Part shown: positions 52,270-61,614 of the stretch, piece by piece
How positions within the stretch are numbered: the first letter of the stretch is position 1
How the letters are laid out: every line of letters starts with the position of its first letter
NCBI RefSeq assembly: GCF_002968635.1
Contig: NZ_PVBN01000015.1
Location: 1 to 64,000 of the forward strand
Length of the DNA: 64,000 nucleotides
From: Neorhizobium alkalisoli
Lineage (GTDB): Bacteria; Pseudomonadota; Alphaproteobacteria; Rhizobiales; Rhizobiaceae
Reading direction: 5' to 3'
Position numbers and translations under genes: made by a program
The notes under the pieces: generated by a model
Seen by the model: the letters and a program-made list of their open reading frames with translations, nothing else
Told to the model about the DNA's origin: nothing
The model's database searches: none

Positions 52270-53313
52270 TCATGCCCATCCTGTCAGCTTCAGCACGAAT
52301 GCGGTGATGATGACCATTGCAAGCGACAGCGGCAGGAACACCTTCCAGCCAAGGCGCATGAGTTGGTCGTAGCGGTAGCGAGGCACGAAAGCCTTCACCA
52401 TTGCAAAGAGGAAGAAGACGAACGATCCCTTCAGCACGAACCAGATAATGCCGGGGACCCAGTTGAGCACGGCGATATCGAGCGGCGGCAGCCAGCCACC
52501 CAGGAAAAGGATCGTCGTCAGCGAGCAGATGAGCAGGATGGCGGCATATTCGCCGAGCATCAGCATCATGTACGGAGCGGAGGAATATTCCACCATGTAG
52601 CCCGCAACCAGTTCCGATTCCGCTTCCGGAAGATCGAATGGCGGGCGATTGGTTTCCGCCAATCCCGAGATGAAGAAGATCACGAACATCGGGAACAGCG
52701 ACAGCCAGTGCCAGTCGAGGAAGGAATTCGGCAGGCCCACCATGGTGCCGAGACCGTCCTTCTGGGCATAAACGATGTCTGAGAGGTTCAGCGAACCCAC
52801 GCAGAGAAGAACCGTCACGATCACAAAGCCGATCGATACTTCGTAAGACACCATCTGTGCCGCAGAACGCAAAGCGCCGAGGAATGGATACTTCGAGTTC
52901 GAGGCCCAGCCCGACATGATGATGCCGTAGACTTCAAGCGAGGAGATCGCGAAGACATAGAGGATGCCGACGTTGATGTTGGCAATCACCCAGTTCTCAT
53001 TGAGCGGGATGACCGCCCAGGTCGCAAGCGCCAGTGTCACGGACACGAGCGGAGCCAGAAGGAAGACGCTCTTGTTGGCGCCAGCCGGAATGATCGGCTC
53101 CTTGAAGACGAACTTCAAAAGATCGGCGAAGGACTGGAACAGGCCGAAGGGGCCGACGACGTTCGGACCGCGGCGCAACTGGACGGCAGCCCAGATCTTG
53201 CGGTCGGCAAGCAGGATATAGGCGATAAAGACGAGCAGGCAGACCAGCAGCAGCAGCGACTGTGCGACCATAATCAGGCCCGGCCAGACATAGATGGAAA
53301 AGAACGAGTCCAT
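52270..53313 (-). CDS. nuoH: NADH-quinone oxidoreductase subunit H
   Basis: 347 residues from the ATG at 53313; an upstream frame would overlap nuoG's end. Eight membrane helices. IWAAVQLRRGPNVVGPFGLFQ, SELVAGYMVEYSSAPYMML and FVPRYRYDQLMRLGWKVFLP mark the quinone-chamber subunit. Confidence 0.98.
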   Translation of the reverse strand: MDSFFSIYVWPGLIMVAQSLLLLVCLLVFIAYILLADRKIWAAVQLRRGPNVVGPFGLFQSFADLLKFVFKEPIIPAGANKSVFLLAPLVSVTLALATWAVIPLNENWVIANINVGILYVFAISSLEVYGIIMSGWASNSKYPFLGALRSAAQMVSYEVSIGFVIVTVLLCVGSLNLSDIVYAQKDGLGTMVGLPNSFLDWHWLSLFPMFVIFFISGLAETNRPPFDLPEAESELVAGYMVEYSSAPYMMLMLGEYAAILLICSLTTILFLGGWLPPLDIAVLNWVPGIIWFVLKGSFVFFLFAMVKAFVPRYRYDQLMRLGWKVFLPLSLAMVIITAFVLKLTGWA

Positions 53314-53321
53314 GTTCAAAA

Positions 53322-55403
53322 TTACTCCGCCGCAGCCTGGAAATTGTTGCGGGCCAATGCCGAGCACTCGGCCATCACTGCCGAAGCTCGTGCAATCGGG
53401 TTCGTCAAATAGAAGTCTTTGATCGGCGACGCAAACCCGGACTTCGTCATCCCACCGGGTTTTTGACCAAGTGCGGCAATTTCGTTCACCGAACCCGCTG
53501 CGATCTCGTCCAGGGCGGCAAAATGCGGGTAGTCCGCATAAAGTTTCGCACGCAGAGCCGGCAACGAATCGAACGGCAGCTTATTTCCGAGCACATCCGA
53601 AAGAGCGCGCAGAATTGCCCAATCTTCACGAGCGTCGCCCGGCGCAAAGCCCGCGCGCGTGCTCATCTGGACCCGGCCTTCGGTATTGACCCAGGTACCG
53701 GACTTTTCCGTATAGGCCGCACCGGGCAGGATGACGTCGGCATTGTGCGCACCGGCATCCCCGTGGCTGCCGATATAGACGGTAAACTTGGCACCCTTCT
53801 TCGAAAAATCGAGCTCATCGGCGCCGAGCAGGAAGAGCACGTCCGTGTCGCCCAGCATTTGTGCAGCAGTGCCGCCCTTGGTTCCCGGTACGAAGCCGAG
53901 ATCGAGGCCGCCGACGCGGGCGGCAGCCGTGTGCAGCACCGCAAAGCCGTTCCAGTCTTCCGTCAATGCGCCGACCGAGCCTGCGAGCTGGGCGGCGGCG
54001 GCAAGAACCGCAGCACCATCCGGACGCGCGAGAGCTCCCTGCCCTACGATGATCATCGGGTTCTTGGCATTGCGCAGCTTGTCCACAAAGCTGTTCGCAC
54101 CGGAGGCAAGCTCGGAAAGCGTTTCCGGGCCGGCGCCGAGATAGTCGTAGACGTACCGCAATTCGCTAACTTCGCCGATCACGCCGATCGGGAAGTTGCC
54201 TCTGCGGAAACGCTTGCGAATGCGGGCGTTGAGAACGGCGGCTTCGAGGCGCGGATTGGCGCCGATGAGAAGCAGCGCTCCCGCCTGTTCAATGCCTTCA
54301 ATCGTCGGATTGAAGATGTAGCTTGCACGGCCGAGCGACGGATCAAGCGCCGTCCCGTCCTGCCGACAGTCGAGGTTTTCCGATCCGAGCGAACGGATCA
54401 GCTCCTTCAAGGCATACATTTCTTCGACGGATGCCAGGTCGCCGGCAATCGCGCCGATCCTGTCGGCAGAGGCCGAGGAAACCGCAGCCTTGATGGTGCC
54501 GAAGGCTTCGCCCCAGGATGCAGCCTGAAGGCGGCCATTCCTTCGAACATAGGGGCGGTCGAGACGCTGGGTCTTCAGACCATCCCAGATGAAGCGCGTC
54601 TTGTCGGAGATCCACTCTTCGTTCACCTGCTCATTGACGCGCGGCATGATGCGCATCACTTCGCGGCCGCGGGTGTCAACACGGATGGCCGATCCGACCG
54701 CATCCATGACGTCGATCGATTCCGTCTTGCCTAGCTCCCAGGGACGCGCGGTGAAGGCGAAGGGGCGCGAGGTCAGCGCTCCAACCGGGCAAAGGTCGAT
54801 GACGTTGCCCTGCAGCTCGGAAGTCATGGCATGTTCGAGATAGGTGGTGATTTCGGCATCTTCGCCGCGGCCGATGAGACCCAGTTCGGAAATGCCGCCG
54901 ACTTCCGTCGTGAAGCGGACGCAACGCGTGCAGTGAATGCAGCGGTTCATCACCGTCTTGACGAGCGGGCCGATATACTTGTCTTCGACGGCGCGCTTGT
55001 TTTCCGTATAGCGCGAGCTGTCGATGCCGAAGGCCATCGCCTGGTCCTGTAGATCGCATTCGCCGCCCTGGTCGCAGATCGGGCAATCCAGCGGATGGTT
55101 GATCAGCAGGAATTCCATCACGCCTTCGCGGGCCTTCTTGACCATCGGCGTATTGGTGAAGATTTCCGGCAGTTCGCCGTTCGGGCCACCGCGAACGTCG
55201 CGCACGCCCATGGCGCAGGACGCCGCCGGCTTCGGCGGTCCGCCCTTCACCTCGATCAGGCACATGCGGCAATTGCCCGCGACCGAAAGACGTTCGTGGA
55301 AACAAAAGCGCGGTACCTCGGCGCCGGCTTCCTCGCACGCCTGAAGCAGCGTGAAATGATCCGGAACCTCGATCTCCTTGCCGTCTACCTTCAGCTTTGC
55401 CAT
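53322..55403 (-). CDS. nuoG: NADH-quinone oxidoreductase subunit G
   Basis: 693 residues from the ATG at 55403. 2Fe-2S ferredoxin domain (CFHERLSVAGNCRMCLIEV), the His-Cys cluster region (CPICDQGGECDLQDQAM), 4Fe-4S CIHCTRCVRF, then the molybdopterin-oxidoreductase-like body (IGANPRLEAAVLNARIRKR). It passes electrons from NuoF to NuoI. Confidence 0.98.
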   Translation of the reverse strand: MAKLKVDGKEIEVPDHFTLLQACEEAGAEVPRFCFHERLSVAGNCRMCLIEVKGGPPKPAASCAMGVRDVRGGPNGELPEIFTNTPMVKKAREGVMEFLLINHPLDCPICDQGGECDLQDQAMAFGIDSSRYTENKRAVEDKYIGPLVKTVMNRCIHCTRCVRFTTEVGGISELGLIGRGEDAEITTYLEHAMTSELQGNVIDLCPVGALTSRPFAFTARPWELGKTESIDVMDAVGSAIRVDTRGREVMRIMPRVNEQVNEEWISDKTRFIWDGLKTQRLDRPYVRRNGRLQAASWGEAFGTIKAAVSSASADRIGAIAGDLASVEEMYALKELIRSLGSENLDCRQDGTALDPSLGRASYIFNPTIEGIEQAGALLLIGANPRLEAAVLNARIRKRFRRGNFPIGVIGEVSELRYVYDYLGAGPETLSELASGANSFVDKLRNAKNPMIIVGQGALARPDGAAVLAAAAQLAGSVGALTEDWNGFAVLHTAAARVGGLDLGFVPGTKGGTAAQMLGDTDVLFLLGADELDFSKKGAKFTVYIGSHGDAGAHNADVILPGAAYTEKSGTWVNTEGRVQMSTRAGFAPGDAREDWAILRALSDVLGNKLPFDSLPALRAKLYADYPHFAALDEIAAGSVNEIAALGQKPGGMTKSGFASPIKDFYLTNPIARASAVMAECSALARNNFQAAAE

Positions 55404-55460
55404 CGTATCACTTACGTCCCTAGTTCCATCCCTTGAGCCAAAAGCCCGGGACATAATCCT

Positions 55461-56153
55461 TTATTTCAACAGAGCTTTCGCCTGGCCGACCCAGTCGTCT
55501 CGCTTGATGCGCCCTTCGAAACCCAATTCCTTGTCAAAACGGGCGATGTCCGCATCCTTCCAGGCCGCGATCTGAGACACGCTCGTCACGCCGAGCCCCT
55601 TCAAGACCGCTTCCAGTTTTGGTCCGATACCGGAAATCCGTTTCAAATCATCGGCGCCGGACACGACTGCCGGCTTTCTTGCAACCGCCTTTTTGGCTTT
55701 GGCAACGGTGTTTGCCTCGGCCTTAACTTTAACAGGAGCATCAAGTTGCACGGGCTTTGCGACGACCTTCTTCTCGGTGGCGGGCTTACGGACCGGCTTT
55801 GCCTTGGGCTTTTCCGAGGCCGCGCCGGATGTCTTGGCAACGGGAGGCGCCTCGACGGCAGTTGCGGCAACCGGAGTGGTCGCCTCCGGCGTTTCCACAG
55901 CCGAGGCTTCGGCCTGCTTCTCAGCACCCCTCTGGCCGGCGGTTTCCATCGCTCCCTGCAGGGCTCCGAAGAAGGCGCTTGCCATCTGGTTCGCCAAACC
56001 GAAGCCTATCGCAGTCGCTGCGGCCACGGCGGCTGCCGAGTGGGCAAACAGCGGATTAAGCGACAGTGCCTCGGAAAAATCAGGCGCGCGTGCGCGATCA
56101 AGCGCCGGATCGTCCGCCGCCTCTATCTTCCGCTCGTCACCCTTCTTGGCCAA
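55461..56153 (-). CDS. Helix-hairpin-helix protein in the nuo operon
   Basis: 230 residues from a TTG at 56153 (GGAG 7 bases upstream), 4 bases after the nuoF stop. One hydrophobic segment (FAHSAAAVAAATAIGFGLAN), a long Ala/Lys/Pro-rich linker, and a C-terminal DLKRISGIGPKLEAVLKGLG...AAWKDADIARFD domain, the helix-hairpin-helix type often found at the C terminus of NuoE-like or ribosomal proteins (COG3743). Similar proteins occur at this operon position in rhizobia. Function unknown; the hydrophobic segment suggests membrane association. Confidence 0.82.
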   Translation of the reverse strand: MAKKGDERKIEAADDPALDRARAPDFSEALSLNPLFAHSAAAVAAATAIGFGLANQMASAFFGALQGAMETAGQRGAEKQAEASAVETPEATTPVAATAVEAPPVAKTSGAASEKPKAKPVRKPATEKKVVAKPVQLDAPVKVKAEANTVAKAKKAVARKPAVVSGADDLKRISGIGPKLEAVLKGLGVTSVSQIAAWKDADIARFDKELGFEGRIKRDDWVGQAKALLK

Positions 56154-56157
56154 GTGC

Positions 56158-57462
56158 TTACTCCGCGGCTTCCATGACGGCGCCATGCGCCATGGCGTTG
56201 TAGGTATACTGGTCGATGCGCGCCTCGATCTCCGGCCGGAAATTGCGGATGAGGCCCTGGATGGGCCAGGCAGCCGCATCGCCGAGCGCGCAAATGGTGT
56301 GCCCTTCGATCTGCTTCGACACCTGCAAGAGCATGTCGATCTCGCGCTTCTGGGCGTTGCCCTTCACCATGCGCTCCATGACGCGCCACATCCAGCCCGT
56401 GCCTTCGCGGCAAGGCGTGCACTGTCCGCAGCTCTCATGCTTGAAGAATGCCGAGAGCCGGGCAATCGCCTTGATGACGTCGGTCGACTTGTCCATGACG
56501 ATAATCGCGGCGGTGCCGAAGGACGACTTCTTGTCGCGCATTCCGTCGAAGTCCATAATCGCGTCGTCCATGTCCTCGCCCTTGATAATCGGGCAGGATG
56601 CGCCGCCTGGAATGACGGCGAGCAGGTTGTCCCAGCCACCGCGGATGCCGCCGGCATGCTTTTCGATCAGTTCACGGAACGGAATGCTCATGGCCTCTTC
56701 GACCGTGCATGGCTTGTTCACGTGGCCCGAGATCATGAAGAGCTTGGTGCCAACATTGTTCGGGCGGCCGATCGACGAAAACCAGCCGGCGCCGCGGCGC
56801 AGGATGGTCGGGGCAACGGCGATCGACTCGACGTTGTTGACAGTCGTCGGGCAGCCATAGAGGCCCATATTCGCGGGGAACGGCGGCTTCAGGCGCGGCT
56901 GGCCCTTCTTGCCCTCGAGGCTTTCGAGCAGCGCTGTCTCCTCGCCGCAGATATAGGCGCCGGCACCGTGATGAACGTAAATGTCAAAATCCCAGCCGTT
57001 CTTGTTGTTTTTACCCAACAATCCGGCGTCGTAACATTCGTCGATCGCCGCTTGGAGCGCCTCGCGCTCGCGCATATACTCGCCGCGCACGTAGATGTAG
57101 GCGGTGTGCGCAGTCATGGCAAAACCGGCAATCAAGCAACCTTCGATCAGCGTGTGCGGATCGTGGCGCATGATTTCGCGGTCCTTGCAGGTGCCGGGCT
57201 CGGATTCGTCGGCATTGACCACCAGGTAATGCGGACGACCGTCGCTTTCCTTCGGCATGAACGACCACTTGAGACCGGTCGGGAAGCCGGCACCACCACG
57301 TCCACGAAGACCGGAGGCCTTCATCTCGTTGATGATCCAGTCCCGGCCCTTCTCGATGATCTGCTTGGTGCCGTCCCAATGGCCGCGGCTCATGGCGCCC
57401 TTGAGCGACTTGTCCTTGAGGCCGTAGATATTGGTAAAGATGCGATCCTGATCTTTCAACAT
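56158..57462 (-). CDS. nuoF: NADH-quinone oxidoreductase subunit F
   Basis: 434 residues. FMN and NADH sites: RGRGGAGFPTGLKWSFMP, VNADESEPGTCKDREIM, GAGAYICGEETALLESLEG; the 4Fe-4S cluster N3 is ESCGQCTPCREG plus a later Cys in HTICALGDAA. It is the NADH-oxidising subunit. Confidence 0.98.
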   Translation of the reverse strand: MLKDQDRIFTNIYGLKDKSLKGAMSRGHWDGTKQIIEKGRDWIINEMKASGLRGRGGAGFPTGLKWSFMPKESDGRPHYLVVNADESEPGTCKDREIMRHDPHTLIEGCLIAGFAMTAHTAYIYVRGEYMREREALQAAIDECYDAGLLGKNNKNGWDFDIYVHHGAGAYICGEETALLESLEGKKGQPRLKPPFPANMGLYGCPTTVNNVESIAVAPTILRRGAGWFSSIGRPNNVGTKLFMISGHVNKPCTVEEAMSIPFRELIEKHAGGIRGGWDNLLAVIPGGASCPIIKGEDMDDAIMDFDGMRDKKSSFGTAAIIVMDKSTDVIKAIARLSAFFKHESCGQCTPCREGTGWMWRVMERMVKGNAQKREIDMLLQVSKQIEGHTICALGDAAAWPIQGLIRNFRPEIEARIDQYTYNAMAHGAVMEAAE

Positions 57463-57465
57463 GAT

Positions 57466-57555
57466 CTATTCCACAAGTCCGCCGAGATTGAGTCGGTCAT
57501 TGTTTGGCATCATGCAGCCATTTTCGAAGGCCGCACAAGAATTCTCGATGATCAC
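57466..57555 (-). CDS. Candidate 29-residue ORF coupled to nuoE
   Basis: A GTG at 57555 overlaps the nuoE stop as GTGA and is preceded by AGGTGA 6 bases upstream. The frame ends with TAG at 57468-57466, 3 bases before nuoF. The peptide is MIIENSCAAFENGCMMPNND then RLNLGGLVE, with two cysteines. The arrangement is that of a translationally coupled gene; it may instead be a short leader that carries ribosomes to nuoF. Function unknown. Confidence 0.45.
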   Translation of the reverse strand: MIIENSCAAFENGCMMPNNDRLNLGGLVE

Positions 57556-58493
57556 GACGGCTCACCTTCCGTCGTCGTCTTGCGCCGCGTGCGCTTCGGC
57601 TTCAAATCGCCCGATACCGCGCCCGGTTCCGGGGGAGCACCCTCCGCAGCGCTGCCTGCCGCCTTAGGATCGGGCTCGCTCTTCGCCGTGCCTGAAAGCG
57701 GCTGCTTCTCCGCAGCCTTGGCGCGCTTCTTGGCGCCTTCCTTGTCGGTTACCGGCGTCTTCAGGGTCGGATTGGTTTCCGGCGCCGTATCCTTCGGACG
57801 CCCGGCATCGGCCGGCGGTACGGTGGCGGCGGCAGTCTCTGCCAGGTCCCGCTGCGGCTCCAAGTTGGTGCGGACCGGCTTCACCTCTTCGAGAAGCGTC
57901 AGCGCGCCTCCTTCGGGTGCGGCGAAATGCCGGTCGATCTGCGGGCCTGGTTTGACCTGATCGCCCTTGCCTGCCTCAAACGCGTCGATGATCTCTTCCA
58001 GCCGCTCCGGCGTCAGATCCTCATAGGCATCCTTGAAGATGATGACCATCGGCGCATTGACGCAGGCGCCCTGACACTCGACTTCTTCCCACGACAAGGT
58101 GCCCTCGGCGTTCAACGCGAAGGGATCGTGATGGATCTTCTTCTGACAGACCTTCATGAGGTCTTCCGCACCACGCAGCATGCATGGTGTGGTGCCGCAG
58201 ACCTGGATATGGGCGCGCGTACCGACCGGCTTCAGCTGGAACTGCGTGTAGAAGGTCGCAACCTCCAGGACGCGGATATAGGGCATGTCCAATCTGTTGG
58301 CGACATGCTCGATCGACGCCCGGGTCACCCAACCGTCCTGCTCCTGCGCACGCATCAGAAGCGGGATCACCGCGGACTGCTGCCGGCCTTCCGGATATTT
58401 CCTGATCGTTGCCTCGGCCCAGGCGGCATTCTCCTCGTTGAAGGCGAACGCTGCCGGCTGGACGCTATCTTCGGCTAATCGACGAACGGACAT
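57552..58493 (-). CDS. nuoE: NADH-quinone oxidoreductase subunit E with long C-terminal extension
   Basis: 313 residues. The 2Fe-2S ligands are in QVCGTTPCMLRGAE (C-x4-C) and EVECQGACVNAPM (C-x3-C), within the first ~200 residues, the usual NuoE size. The last ~100 residues are an Ala/Pro/Lys/Glu-rich tail (PADAGRPKDTAPETNPTLKT and following), ending in basic KPKRTRRKTT; such tails are typical of rhizobial NuoE. Stop overlaps the GTG of the small ORF at 57466-57555. Confidence 0.96.
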   Translation of the reverse strand: MSVRRLAEDSVQPAAFAFNEENAAWAEATIRKYPEGRQQSAVIPLLMRAQEQDGWVTRASIEHVANRLDMPYIRVLEVATFYTQFQLKPVGTRAHIQVCGTTPCMLRGAEDLMKVCQKKIHHDPFALNAEGTLSWEEVECQGACVNAPMVIIFKDAYEDLTPERLEEIIDAFEAGKGDQVKPGPQIDRHFAAPEGGALTLLEEVKPVRTNLEPQRDLAETAAATVPPADAGRPKDTAPETNPTLKTPVTDKEGAKKRAKAAEKQPLSGTAKSEPDPKAAGSAAEGAPPEPGAVSGDLKPKRTRRKTTTEGEPS

Positions 58494-58509
58494 TCTTTTC
58501 CACGCCTTA

Positions 58510-58770
58510 TCAGTTTATGGATCCACACCTGGTTTTCGTGAGCGTCACGAACTCGCAGGCATAGGCAGACTTCTCTTTCTGCATGAACACTATGAACTTT
58601 GTTCCATTGGGAACACTCGCCTTGATCTCATACCCGTCAGACAGGAGATCAGACATTGATCTCGATCCGCCGCTGACCGTCGAACCGCCGGACACCTGCG
58701 CCTGATCCTGCTGCGCGAAGGCAACGGGAGCCGCAAAGACCATTCCGGCAGCGACGATAGCTCGGATCAT
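58510..58770 (-). CDS. Small secreted protein in the nuo operon
   Basis: 86 residues with a signal peptide (IRAIVAAGMVFAAPVAFAQQ, cleavage after FAQ or AFA). The mature part has SMSDLLSDGYEIKASVPNGT and two cysteines (CEF, RCGS). Its ATG overlaps the nuoD stop (TGATG), so it is translated with nuoD. Similar short proteins are found at this place in rhizobia; function unknown, predicted periplasmic. Confidence 0.8.
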   Translation of the reverse strand: MIRAIVAAGMVFAAPVAFAQQDQAQVSGGSTVSGGSRSMSDLLSDGYEIKASVPNGTKFIVFMQKEKSAYACEFVTLTKTRCGSIN

Positions 58771-59960
58771 CAGCGGTCCACCTCACCGAACACGATATCC
58801 AGCGAGCCGAGGACAGCCGAAACGTCCGCCAACTGGTGCCCGCGACAGATGAAATCCATCGCCTGCAGATGGGCGTAACCCGGCGCGCGGATCTTGCAGC
58901 GGTAAGGCTTGTTGGTGCCGTCGGCCACCAGGAAGACGCCGAACTCGCCCTTCGGCGCTTCGACCGCCGCGTAAACCTCGCCGGCGGGCACGTGATAACC
59001 CTCGGTGTAGAGCTTGAAGTGGTGGATCAAGGCTTCCATCGAGCGCTTCATCTCGCCACGCTTCGGCGGCACCACCTTGCCATCCGGCGAAGAGAAAGGT
59101 CCGGTCTTGGCGTCGCCCAGCAGGCGATCGACGCACTGCTTCATGATCTTGCAGGACTCGCGCATCTCGATCATGCGGATGAGATAGCGATCGTAGCAGT
59201 CGCCGTTCTTGCCGATCGGGATATCGAAATCCAGCTCCGAATAGCACTCGTAGGGCTGCGCGCGTCGCAGGTCCCAGGCAGCGCCCGAACCGCGAACCAT
59301 GACGCCTGAGAATCCCCAGGCCCAGGCATCTTCCAGCGTCACGACGCCGATATCGACGTTACGCTGCTTGAAAATACGGTTGCCGGTGAGGAGATCATCG
59401 ATGTCGTCCAACTTCGACGGAAACTCATCGCACCATTTGCCGATGTCTTCCACCAATTCCGGGGGCAGATCCTGATGTACCCCGCCCGGACGGAAATAAG
59501 CGGCGTGCATGCGCGCACCTGAGGCGCGCTCATAGAACACCATCAGCTTTTCGCGCTCCTCGAAGCCCCAGAGCGGCGGCGTCAAGGCGCCGACGTCCAT
59601 GGCCTGGGTGGTGACGTTGAGGAGGTGCGAGAGGATGCGGCCGATTTCCGAATAGAGCACGCGGATCAGCTGGCCGCGAATCGGGATCTCGAGGCCGATC
59701 AGCTTTTCGATGGCCAGGGCAAAAGCGTGCTCCTGGTTCATCGGCGCGACGTAATCGAGCCGGTCGAAATAGGGGATCGCCTGCAGATAGGTCTTGGTTT
59801 CGATAAGCTTTTCGGTGCCGCGATGCAAAAGACCGATATGCGGATCGACACGCTCGACGATCTCGCCGTCCAGCTCCAGCACAAGCCGCAACACGCCGTG
59901 CGCCGCCGGATGCTGCGGTCCGAAATTGATGTTGAAGTTGCGGACGTTGTGTTCAGTCAT
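58770..59960 (-). CDS. nuoD: NADH-quinone oxidoreductase subunit D
   Basis: 396 residues. NFGPQHPAAHGVLRLVLELDGE, IGLLHRGTEKLIE and YFDRLDYVAPMNQEHAFALA mark the quinone-reduction (49 kDa) subunit. It forms the quinone pocket with NuoB and NuoH. Confidence 0.98.
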   Translation of the reverse strand: MTEHNVRNFNINFGPQHPAAHGVLRLVLELDGEIVERVDPHIGLLHRGTEKLIETKTYLQAIPYFDRLDYVAPMNQEHAFALAIEKLIGLEIPIRGQLIRVLYSEIGRILSHLLNVTTQAMDVGALTPPLWGFEEREKLMVFYERASGARMHAAYFRPGGVHQDLPPELVEDIGKWCDEFPSKLDDIDDLLTGNRIFKQRNVDIGVVTLEDAWAWGFSGVMVRGSGAAWDLRRAQPYECYSELDFDIPIGKNGDCYDRYLIRMIEMRESCKIMKQCVDRLLGDAKTGPFSSPDGKVVPPKRGEMKRSMEALIHHFKLYTEGYHVPAGEVYAAVEAPKGEFGVFLVADGTNKPYRCKIRAPGYAHLQAMDFICRGHQLADVSAVLGSLDIVFGEVDR

Positions 59961-60041
59961 ACTGCTTGCTCCATACCGGGCGAAGACCGCCCCCGAGCGG
60001 GAAGGAATGCGTTCGACCGGCGCTCACCGCGCCGGTGCTTC

Positions 60042-60644
60042 TTAAACCTTGGCCTTTTCATCTCCCGGAAGGACGTAGTCGGTACCCTCCCACGGAGAAA
60101 GAAAGTCAAAGCTGCGGAATTCCTGGCGAAGTTCGACCGGCTCGTAGACCACCCGCTTGGCGTTGTCGTCGTAACGAACTTCGACAAAACCGGTCGTCGG
60201 GAAATCCTTGCGGAGCGGATGACCTTCAAAACCATAATCGGTCAGGATGCGGCGCAGATCCGGATGGCCGGTAAACAGGATGCCATACATGTCCCACGCT
60301 TCGCGCTCGAACCAGTCGGCTCCCGGGTAAACGGAGCAGGCGGACGGCACCGGCTCGTCCTCCGCGGTCACCACCTTAACGCGAACACGCAGATTCTGGC
60401 GCGGCGAAAGCAGATGGTAGATCACGTCGAAACGCTTCTCACGCGCGGGATAATCCACACCGCAGATGTCGATGAAGCTCACGAAACCGCACTGCACGTC
60501 GTCCCTGAGAAATGTCAGAAGGGGCAGAAGGCTTTGTGCCGTCGTCGTCAGCGTCAGTTCGCCATAGGCAATCGTGGCGTCCTCCACGAGCGACGCACGC
60601 GCTTCGCGGATGTAGGTCGAAAGCTCGTTCAGGGCTTCACTCAT
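60042..60644 (-). CDS. nuoC: NADH-quinone oxidoreductase subunit C
   Basis: 200 residues from the ATG at 60644 (a TTG at 60656 is the alternative). CGVDYPAREKRFDVIYHLLS, WFEREAWDMYGILFTGHPDL and RILTDYGFEGHPLRKDFP are diagnostic of the 30 kDa subunit, here separate from NuoD. Confidence 0.97.
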   Translation of the reverse strand: MSEALNELSTYIREARASLVEDATIAYGELTLTTTAQSLLPLLTFLRDDVQCGFVSFIDICGVDYPAREKRFDVIYHLLSPRQNLRVRVKVVTAEDEPVPSACSVYPGADWFEREAWDMYGILFTGHPDLRRILTDYGFEGHPLRKDFPTTGFVEVRYDDNAKRVVYEPVELRQEFRSFDFLSPWEGTDYVLPGDEKAKV

Positions 60645-60676
60645 GATCTTGTCCAATTACCCTTAGCCTTTGGCCC

Positions 60677-61258
60677 TTAGCGCTCGATCGTGCCGGTCCG
60701 CCGGATTTTCTTCTGCAGCAGAAGCACGCCGTAAAGGAGCGCCTCCGCCGTGGGGGGACAGCCCGGAACATAGATATCGATCGGCACGACGCGATCGCAG
60801 CCACGGACCACCGAATAGGAATAGTGATAATAGCCGCCACCATTGGCGCAGGAGCCCATGGAGATCACATAGCGCGGCTCCGGCATCTGGTCATAAACCT
60901 TGCGGAGCGCCGGCGCCATCTTGTTGGTCAACGTGCCGGCTACGATCATCACGTCCGACTGACGCGGCGAAGCGCGAGGAGCAAAACCGAACCGCTCCAC
61001 GTCGTAGCGGGGCATCGAGAGCTGCATCATTTCCACAGCGCAGCACGCAAGACCGAACGTCATCCACATCAGCGAGCCGGTGCGGGCCCAGTTGATCAGC
61101 TCGTCGGTCGAGGTGACGAGAAAACCCTTGTCGGCGAGTTCATTGTTGATCTCGCCGAAGAACGCGTCGTCGCTGCCGATGGGCTTGCCGGTATTGGGAT
61201 CGATGATCCCCTTCGGCTTCGGCGCCACCAGGGTATTGCCGCTGTCGACTACTCCCAT
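60677..61258 (-). CDS. nuoB: NADH-quinone oxidoreductase subunit B
   Basis: 193 residues. AAAGGAG 7 bases upstream selects the ATG at 61258, which overlaps nuoA by 10 bases; the ATG at 61279 lacks such a site. Cluster N2 ligands are in GLACCAVEMMQ, SMGSCANGGG and YVPGCPPTAEAL. It passes electrons to quinone. Confidence 0.98.
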   Translation of the reverse strand: MGVVDSGNTLVAPKPKGIIDPNTGKPIGSDDAFFGEINNELADKGFLVTSTDELINWARTGSLMWMTFGLACCAVEMMQLSMPRYDVERFGFAPRASPRQSDVMIVAGTLTNKMAPALRKVYDQMPEPRYVISMGSCANGGGYYHYSYSVVRGCDRVVPIDIYVPGCPPTAEALLYGVLLLQKKIRRTGTIER

Positions 61259-61614
61259 TCCAGCGCTCCTTTCTTCCATTCATAAATGAAGCCGATCGTC
61301 AGAACGGCAAGGAAAACCATCATAGACCAGAAGCCGAACCAACCGATGGCACCGAAGGACACAGCCCAGGGGAACAGGAAGGCCACCTCAAGGTCAAAGA
61401 TGATGAAGAGAATCGAGACGAGGTAGAACCGAATATCGAACTTCATGCGCGCATCATCAAAGGCATTGAAGCCGCACTCATAGGCTGAAAGCTTTTCCGA
61501 GTCGGGAGCCTTGTAGGCGACAGCGAACGGCGCGATCAAAAGCGCCAATCCGATCACCATGGAGATGCCGATAAAAATCGCGATCGGGACATAGGAAGTG
61601 AGGAGTTCACTCAT
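61249..61614 (-). CDS. nuoA: NADH-quinone oxidoreductase subunit A
   Basis: 121 residues, three membrane helices: VPIAIFIGISMVIGLALLIA, the loop KLSAYECGFNAFDDARMKFD and LVSILFIIFDLEVAFLFPW. First gene of the operon. Confidence 0.97.
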   Translation of the reverse strand: MSELLTSYVPIAIFIGISMVIGLALLIAPFAVAYKAPDSEKLSAYECGFNAFDDARMKFDIRFYLVSILFIIFDLEVAFLFPWAVSFGAIGWFGFWSMMVFLAVLTIGFIYEWKKGALEWE

